DNA from: Treponema sp.
GTDB lineage: Bacteria > Spirochaetota > Spirochaetia > Treponematales > Treponemataceae
NCBI GenBank assembly: GCA_024402665.1
Contig: JAKSTI010000002.1
Location: forward strand, 124,001-188,000
Length of the DNA: 64,000 nucleotides
Direction of reading: 5' to 3'
Under the pieces are notes generated by a model that did no database searches, was not told where the DNA came from, and saw only the letters and a list, made by a program, of their open reading frames with translations. Position numbers and translations under genes: made by a program. Each line of letters starts with the position of its first letter. Within the stretch, counting starts at the first letter, position 1. Of this stretch, positions 59,265 to 64,000 are shown piece after piece.

Positions 59265-60218
59265 GTGATAGAAGTTTCACATGTCAGTAGAAATTTTGGC
59301 TCATTTCGTGCAGTCAATGATGTAAGTTTTTCAATCCCTACAGGACAAATTGTTGGTTTGCTTGGTCCAAACGGCGCCGGTAAAACTACAACAATGAGAA
59401 TGATTTCAGGTTTTCTTGCTCCATCAGACGGACAGATTTTAATAGATGGAATCAGTGTTGAAGAAAATCCTGTTGAGACTAAAAAGAAGATCGGGTACAT
59501 GCCAGAATCGGCACCTTTATACCCAGATATGATTGTTGAAGATTACCTTAAGTTTATTGCAGAAATCCATTGTGAAAATCCTGAAGAAAGAGTTGTTCAG
59601 CTTTGTCAGGAATGTGGTCTTAAAGAGGTAATGAGTAAAAACATATCTCAGCTTTCAAGAGGAAACAGACAGAGGGTTTCTCTTGCACACGCACTTATGC
59701 ATAATCCTGAAATTCTTATTCTTGATGAACCAACTTCGGGGCTTGATCCTAATCAGGTTGAAGACGTTAGAAATATTATTCGGGAAATCGGAAAAACAAG
59801 AACAGTAATCATTTCTACACATATTTTAAGCGAAGTAGAAAATCTTTGTAGTCACGTAATCATTATTGCCGATGGACAAGTTGTTGCAGATAACTCTACA
59901 GAAGAATTGATGGAAAAATTCGGGCACAAAGTTTCAATTAAACTTACTGTAAAAGGTGATTTTGAGCTTCTGAAAAAGACACTCGAATCTATAGAAGAAA
60001 TTGATTCTGTTACAGCAACACAGGCAGATCTTGCGCTGGACGGAAATCAGGATGAATTGCAGGGGGCTCTTGTAAGTCTGAATGGTGAAATTGAAGTTCG
60101 CCCCGAAATCTGTAAAAAGCTTGCTGCTGCAAAAATCAGTTTGTTTGAAATGACAGTTCAGCGTAACAGTCTTGAAGATGTATTCCATTCACTTACACAG
60201 GAGAATAAAGATGAGTAA
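59265..60218 (+). CDS. ABC transporter ATP-binding protein (GldA-like)
   Basis: This 317-residue ATPase has Walker A LLGPNGAGKTTTMRMISG, signature SRGNRQRVSLAHAL and Walker B ILILDEPTSGLDPNQ, followed by a C-terminal extension of about 90 residues. GTG start is supported by GGGAGG. In gliding bacteroidetes and many others, this gene set (ATPase, GldF-like permease, GldG-like protein) forms an exporter of unknown substrate. The 3' end overlaps the permease gene by eight bases. Confidence 0.92.
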   Translation: MIEVSHVSRNFGSFRAVNDVSFSIPTGQIVGLLGPNGAGKTTTMRMISGFLAPSDGQILIDGISVEENPVETKKKIGYMPESAPLYPDMIVEDYLKFIAEIHCENPEERVVQLCQECGLKEVMSKNISQLSRGNRQRVSLAHALMHNPEILILDEPTSGLDPNQVEDVRNIIREIGKTRTVIISTHILSEVENLCSHVIIIADGQVVADNSTEELMEKFGHKVSIKLTVKGDFELLKKTLESIEEIDSVTATQADLALDGNQDELQGALVSLNGEIEVRPEICKKLAAAKISLFEMTVQRNSLEDVFHSLTQENKDE

Positions 60219-60948
60219 TACTAAAACAAAAAATAAAACACACAAACCTCTCTTTATCATTATGAAAAGGGAATTGAAGGCTTATTTTACTTCTCCAGTA
60301 GCGTACATAGTAACATGTCTGTTTTTAATTCTTAGCGGACTTGTATTCTTTTCATTTTTCTTTTTGCAGAACCGTGCAGATTTACGAGAATTTTTCTCAT
60401 GGCTGCCAATTTTCTTTAGTTTCTTTGTTCCAGCTTTGACAATGAAACTTTTTGCAGAAGAAAAACGCGTTGGTTCTATAGAAACCCTTATGACTTTGCC
60501 AGTTACAGAAGTTGATGTAGTGATGGGAAAATATTTTGCTTCCTTAATTGGTACAGTGGCAATGTTAGCACCAACTTTGCTGTATTTAATCACTCTGGAA
60601 ATTTTTGGAAATCCTGATTACGGTCCAATTGCTGGCGGATATGTAGCTGCAATTTTCCTTGGAGCCGCATTTACTGCAATCGGATGTTTTGCTTCATCAA
60701 TCACAAATAATCAGATTATTGCGTTCTTTACTGGTTTTATTATTTGTATTGCCCTTACTATGATAGACACTTTCTCTGTAGTAATGCCAGGCCCAGTATT
60801 GAGTTTTGTTTCATTTATATCAGCACGCTCACACTTCAGCTCAATTTCAAAAGGTATTCTTGATACAAGAGACTTAATCTATTTTATTTCTGTAGCAGCC
60901 TTGTTCATAGCAATGACAATCCACACTCAGAAAAAGGCTAAAAACTAG
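60211..60948 (+). CDS. ABC transporter permease (GldF-like)
   Basis: This 245-residue permease has six transmembrane segments, beginning FIIMKRELKAYFTSPVAYIV and including FFVPALTMKLFAEEKRVGSIE, the coupling-helix region typical of ABC-2 permeases. I chose the ATG at 60211, with AGGAGA upstream; earlier starts in frame lie inside the ATPase gene. It overlaps the ATPase gene and is followed after 14 bases by the GldG-like gene. Confidence 0.88.
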   Translation: MSNTKTKNKTHKPLFIIMKRELKAYFTSPVAYIVTCLFLILSGLVFFSFFFLQNRADLREFFSWLPIFFSFFVPALTMKLFAEEKRVGSIETLMTLPVTEVDVVMGKYFASLIGTVAMLAPTLLYLITLEIFGNPDYGPIAGGYVAAIFLGAAFTAIGCFASSITNNQIIAFFTGFIICIALTMIDTFSVVMPGPVLSFVSFISARSHFSSISKGILDTRDLIYFISVAALFIAMTIHTQKKAKN

Positions 60949-60962
60949 GGGAGGGAAAAGAA

Positions 60963-62981
60963 ATGAAGAAATTTTTAGAATGGCTTAAAAGTTCAAAATC
61001 AGATTTTTCATTGTTTGTGATTTTCCTGATTCTTATTAATATTGTAAGTTATAACGGCTTTAAGAAAATTGATTTAACAGAAGCAAAATCTTTTTCTCTT
61101 TCAAAAGCAAGTAAATCTCTTGTAAAAAATCTGGAAGAACCATTAACAGTCAGAGTTTTCTTTGATGATGATTTGCCTGCTCCTTACAATAATGTTGGTC
61201 AGTACGTGCAGGATTTGCTTGAAGAATACAAAAGTGCCGGGAACAAAAACTTCTCTGTTCATTTTATGGACATGTCAAAAGAAGAAAACAAAGATATGGC
61301 AGAAAGTTTTGGAATCCGCCAGGTTCAGGATCAGATTGTAAAAAATAATGAAGTGTCTGTAAAACTTGATTACAGAGGACTTGTTATTACTTATGGCGAT
61401 TCAGTTAAAGTTATGGATCCAATTGAATCAACTGATAGTCTTGAATATACACTAACTTCTGTAATGTCAAAAATGATTCATTCAGCAGATTTGCTTTCAG
61501 ATTTAGCCGAGGATGAAAAAGTAACAGTTACTTTGTATTTTACAGATGCACTTGAAGCAATGGATCCTCAGGGATGTGCAGATATTCAGCAGGTTGTTAA
61601 AGATGCTTATGACAAAGTAAATGTGGCTCTTCAGGAAAGACTTGTTTATGATTGCGTTACAATTCCTCAGGATAAAGCAAGAGATGTCATGAACAAATAT
61701 GGATTAAATGGGTTCAGAATTAAAGAAAGTGACGATTCAATTTCTATTTTAAGTCTGGGACTTGTTGTTTCTTTTGAAGAAAATTTCAAAGTTCTTCCGG
61801 TTGAACTTCAGAATTCTATTTTTGGCTGGAACATAGAGGGACTTGAAACACTTCAGGAAAATCTAACTGACAGTATTCAGGCGCTTGTTTCAAAACCTGC
61901 AGTAATTGCTTATGTAACAGGACATGGGGAACCAAAAATGGAAGGTAATCCTCAGCAGGAAATTCTTTCAGTTTTGCAGAATCTTGTAAAAGAAAATTAC
62001 TCACTTGTAAATGTAAATCTTAAGGAAGAGAATCTGCCTTATGGAATCAATTCAATTATTATTAATGGCCCACAGACAGATTTTACAGATGAAGAACTTT
62101 ATAAAATTGATCAGTTTGTAATGAGAGGCGGAAACCTTCTTTGTTTCATTGATCCTATGAGAGAAAATGAAGGATATCAGTATGGATATGGAACAATGTT
62201 TGAAGGAAATGAAAACAATCTTGATAAACTTCTGAATAAGTACGGTGTAAAACGGGAACTTGATGTTGTTTATGATGATGAATGTTATAAAAATCCGGCT
62301 GCAAATGTTTATTATAGTTTTGCTCCAATTTTGCAGAAGGGACAGCTTCCAAAAAATCATCCGATTACAAAAAATCTTGGATACGTTCTCATGTATTGTA
62401 ATGGACCTCTTGATATTACCGCCGCAGAACAGGATAAAAATGTTAAGGCAACAGTTCTTGCAGAATCTTCTGAAAAATCATGGTCAGTTCCAGCAGAAAG
62501 CGCTTATCTTTCTACATCAAAGGTGATTCAGTCTCTGGAAGATAATCCGGGGCCACATAATCTGGCAGTTCTTCTTGAAGGATATTTCAACAGTGCCTTT
62601 AATGGACCAGTTTCTTCAGAGGAAGATTCATTTACAGCTCATAGCGTTCTTCCAGGAAAAGTTGCAGTTTACAGTTCATCCGCAATTACAATTTCAGGAA
62701 TTGTAGATGGACGTGGTCGTTCTGCTTCAGAAATGCTTGTTATGAATACTATAGATTATCTTAATGGCAACGAAGATTTGTGTACTATGCGTACAAAAGG
62801 TCTTTCTGTAAATGTGCTTGATGTAAAATCAAAAACACTTGCTGCGGTACTCCAGTATTTTAATGAGTTTGGACTGGCGGTTCTTGTTGCAGTGGCAGGA
62901 CTCATAGTATGGAAGCTTCGTTCAAAGAGACGTGAACAGATTAATCAGCGATACAATCCTGATGATAAAAGGAGAGTGTAA
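60963..62981 (+). CDS. GldG-like ABC transporter auxiliary protein
   Basis: This 672-residue protein has one transmembrane helix near the N terminus (about 15-33), a large extracytoplasmic domain and a second helix near the C terminus (about 640-658). The N-terminal motif FKKIDLTEAKSFSLSKASKSL and the LEEPLTVRVFFDDDLP segment match GldG / ABC-type uncharacterised transport proteins. It probably caps the exporter on the outside. Its stop overlaps the next gene by one base (TAATG). Confidence 0.88.
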   Translation: MKKFLEWLKSSKSDFSLFVIFLILINIVSYNGFKKIDLTEAKSFSLSKASKSLVKNLEEPLTVRVFFDDDLPAPYNNVGQYVQDLLEEYKSAGNKNFSVHFMDMSKEENKDMAESFGIRQVQDQIVKNNEVSVKLDYRGLVITYGDSVKVMDPIESTDSLEYTLTSVMSKMIHSADLLSDLAEDEKVTVTLYFTDALEAMDPQGCADIQQVVKDAYDKVNVALQERLVYDCVTIPQDKARDVMNKYGLNGFRIKESDDSISILSLGLVVSFEENFKVLPVELQNSIFGWNIEGLETLQENLTDSIQALVSKPAVIAYVTGHGEPKMEGNPQQEILSVLQNLVKENYSLVNVNLKEENLPYGINSIIINGPQTDFTDEELYKIDQFVMRGGNLLCFIDPMRENEGYQYGYGTMFEGNENNLDKLLNKYGVKRELDVVYDDECYKNPAANVYYSFAPILQKGQLPKNHPITKNLGYVLMYCNGPLDITAAEQDKNVKATVLAESSEKSWSVPAESAYLSTSKVIQSLEDNPGPHNLAVLLEGYFNSAFNGPVSSEEDSFTAHSVLPGKVAVYSSSAITISGIVDGRGRSASEMLVMNTIDYLNGNEDLCTMRTKGLSVNVLDVKSKTLAAVLQYFNEFGLAVLVAVAGLIVWKLRSKRREQINQRYNPDDKRRV

Positions 62982-63886
62982 TGAAAATGAAAACCAGAAA
63001 AATTCTTTTAATTGCCGCAGATTTATTACTGGCTGTGATTTGTATTTTCCAGTTTATTTTTAATTCACGGGATGGAGTAAAAGTATATAAAATAAAGGAA
63101 ATCCCTGAAGAACTGATAATTTATTCTTCTGAAAGTGAAGACCCAGTGATTCTTACAAAAAAAGGTGAAGACTGGGTTTTAGGAACAGAAGAATTTAAGG
63201 CAAATCCATTTTATGTAGACGCAATGATTCAAAAACTTTCTGAAATTAAAGCGGTAGATAAAGTTGGAAGCGTTAAGAATGAAGCATTTATCAATCGTTA
63301 TGAATTAAATGAAGAACACTGTATTTCTGTTATGGCCAGAAAAAATGGTGAAATGATTCGTTCTATTCAGATTGGTAAGAATGATTCGGGAAATTCTCAG
63401 GTATATGCAACAATAGATGGTCAGAAAGATATTTATCTTGTTGCCGGAAATCTCAGAAATGTTTTTGGAAAATCAGCAGAAGAATTACGATATAAAATTG
63501 TTTATGAAGTTGCAGAAATAACATCAGCTTTGGTAACAGATTATTCTCAACCAGAAGAAATCAAATGGAACTTAAGCAATTCGGCAGCAGGAGATTCAAT
63601 TTCATGGCTATTTACTTCTGGTGATGATGTTGAAGCTGATCCTGTAAAAGCAGCAGAATGGTTCAGAACACTTTCCTGCACAACAGTTAAAAACTGGCTC
63701 CCAAAAGATTTTGTTATTGATGGACAAAAAATTTATTCTGTTGTAATTTCAACAGGAACAGACAAAATAATTCTTGATATTTATTCAGATAATTATGGAA
63801 CTTGTAATTTAAGTTCATGTCCATTTGAACTTACACCAGAATCTGTTGCCAGAATTATGAAGACACAGTGGGATTTAGCAAAATGA
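62981..63886 (+). CDS. DUF4340 membrane-anchored protein
   Basis: This 301-residue protein has an N-terminal anchor (about 7-24) and repeats of the DUF4340 pattern: WVLGTEEFKANPFYVDAMIQKL, IGKNDSGNSQVYATIDGQKDIYLV, and a second similar block toward the C terminus. DUF4340 proteins are regularly encoded after GldG-like genes and probably form part of the same exporter. Its stop overlaps the ATG of pth, so translation is coupled. Confidence 0.85.
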   Translation: MKMKTRKILLIAADLLLAVICIFQFIFNSRDGVKVYKIKEIPEELIIYSSESEDPVILTKKGEDWVLGTEEFKANPFYVDAMIQKLSEIKAVDKVGSVKNEAFINRYELNEEHCISVMARKNGEMIRSIQIGKNDSGNSQVYATIDGQKDIYLVAGNLRNVFGKSAEELRYKIVYEVAEITSALVTDYSQPEEIKWNLSNSAAGDSISWLFTSGDDVEADPVKAAEWFRTLSCTTVKNWLPKDFVIDGQKIYSVVISTGTDKIILDIYSDNYGTCNLSSCPFELTPESVARIMKTQWDLAK

Positions 63887-64000
63887 TAGAATTAGTAGCA
63901 TTTTTAGGAAATTACGGAAGAGAATATGAAAAGACAAGACACAATGTTGCCTGGTATTTTGAAGATTCACTTCCTTTTGCATCAAAATTAAGCTGGCAGA
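63883..64000 (+). CDS. pth: Peptidyl-tRNA hydrolase, 5' part only
   Basis: The first 39 codons (MIELVAFLGNYGREYEKTRH and NVAWYFEDSLPF) match the Pth N terminus, normally GLGNPGxxYxxTRHNxG, including the Asn, the active-site His and the downstream Asn. Pth recycles peptidyl-tRNA released from stalled ribosomes. The gene begins in an ATGA overlap with the DUF4340 gene and continues past the window edge. Confidence 0.85.
   Translation, partial: MIELVAFLGNYGREYEKTRHNVAWYFEDSLPFASKLSWQ

Overview
The window is AT-rich DNA (roughly 60-65% A+T by eye) with dense, mostly co-oriented genes. The gene content best fits a gut- or rumen-type treponeme (Spirochaetota): a bacterial XPB helicase with its partner, spirochaete-style large secreted and outer-membrane proteins, many lipoproteins with Cys lipoboxes, an Rpn-type PD-(D/E)XK protein, and plant-fibre enzymes (GH9, GH43, a GH63-like protein). 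The genus is inferred from this content and no marker gene settles it.

Layout. 1-6.1 kb: a lipoprotein, a GH9 endoglucanase, an acyl-ACP thioesterase and a large zinc-peptidase/beta-barrel protein. 6.2-16.2 kb: a 2036-residue Ig-like repeat protein, a DUF4015 glycoside-hydrolase-like exoprotein and mnmE, which carries a GC-rich palindromic insertion read in frame. 16.2-19.5 kb: an Rpn nuclease gene, then glmS, preceded by a ~300-nt leader with two copies of a two-hairpin element whose stems co-vary. 19.5-32.1 kb: tRNA-Met(CAU) followed by a ~12.4-kb island. The 3' end of the tRNA and its terminator are repeated at the far end. The island encodes a type I restriction-modification locus with an extra toxin-like gene between hsdM and hsdS, then AT-richer cargo: a membrane protein, several gene remnants, a two-TM DUF5919-like protein, a DUF4268 nuclease-like protein, a RelA/SpoT-type alarmone synthetase and a HETGH metalloprotease. 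No integrase is present.

32.1-41.3 kb: a truncated DUF3990 gene, two abutting structured repeats, a Na+:alanine/glycine symporter, an acyl-CoA synthetase, a WYL regulator overlapping a B12-type radical SAM gene, a class 3 lipase and a GH43 enzyme. 41.5-45.2 kb: an unusual fusion of a glycerolipid acyltransferase with a PurO-type IMP cyclohydrolase, a YesL-like membrane protein, and a stand-alone AICAR transformylase with a leaderless promoter. Together these two enzymes would replace bifunctional PurH for the last two steps of IMP synthesis. Three tandem hairpin repeats follow. 45.2-49.7 kb: three lipoproteins (a glycan-binding discoidin-like protein, an alpha/beta hydrolase and a linear amide hydrolase).

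49.8-54.9 kb: XPB helicase and partner, tsaC, and convergent tcdA (t6A and then cyclic t6A modification of tRNA). 54.9-59.0 kb: a GH63-like enzyme, MetY and an orphan PTS IIC-like permease. 59.3-64 kb: a Gld-type ABC exporter operon (ATPase, permease, GldG-like, DUF4340) translationally coupled to the start of pth, which runs off the end.

The most unusual items are the repeated structured elements (glmS leader, mnmE insertion, downstream of the AICAR transformylase, upstream of the symporter), the acyltransferase-IMP cyclohydrolase fusion, and the alarmone synthetase/metalloprotease pair inside the tRNA-Met island. None has been checked against a database here.
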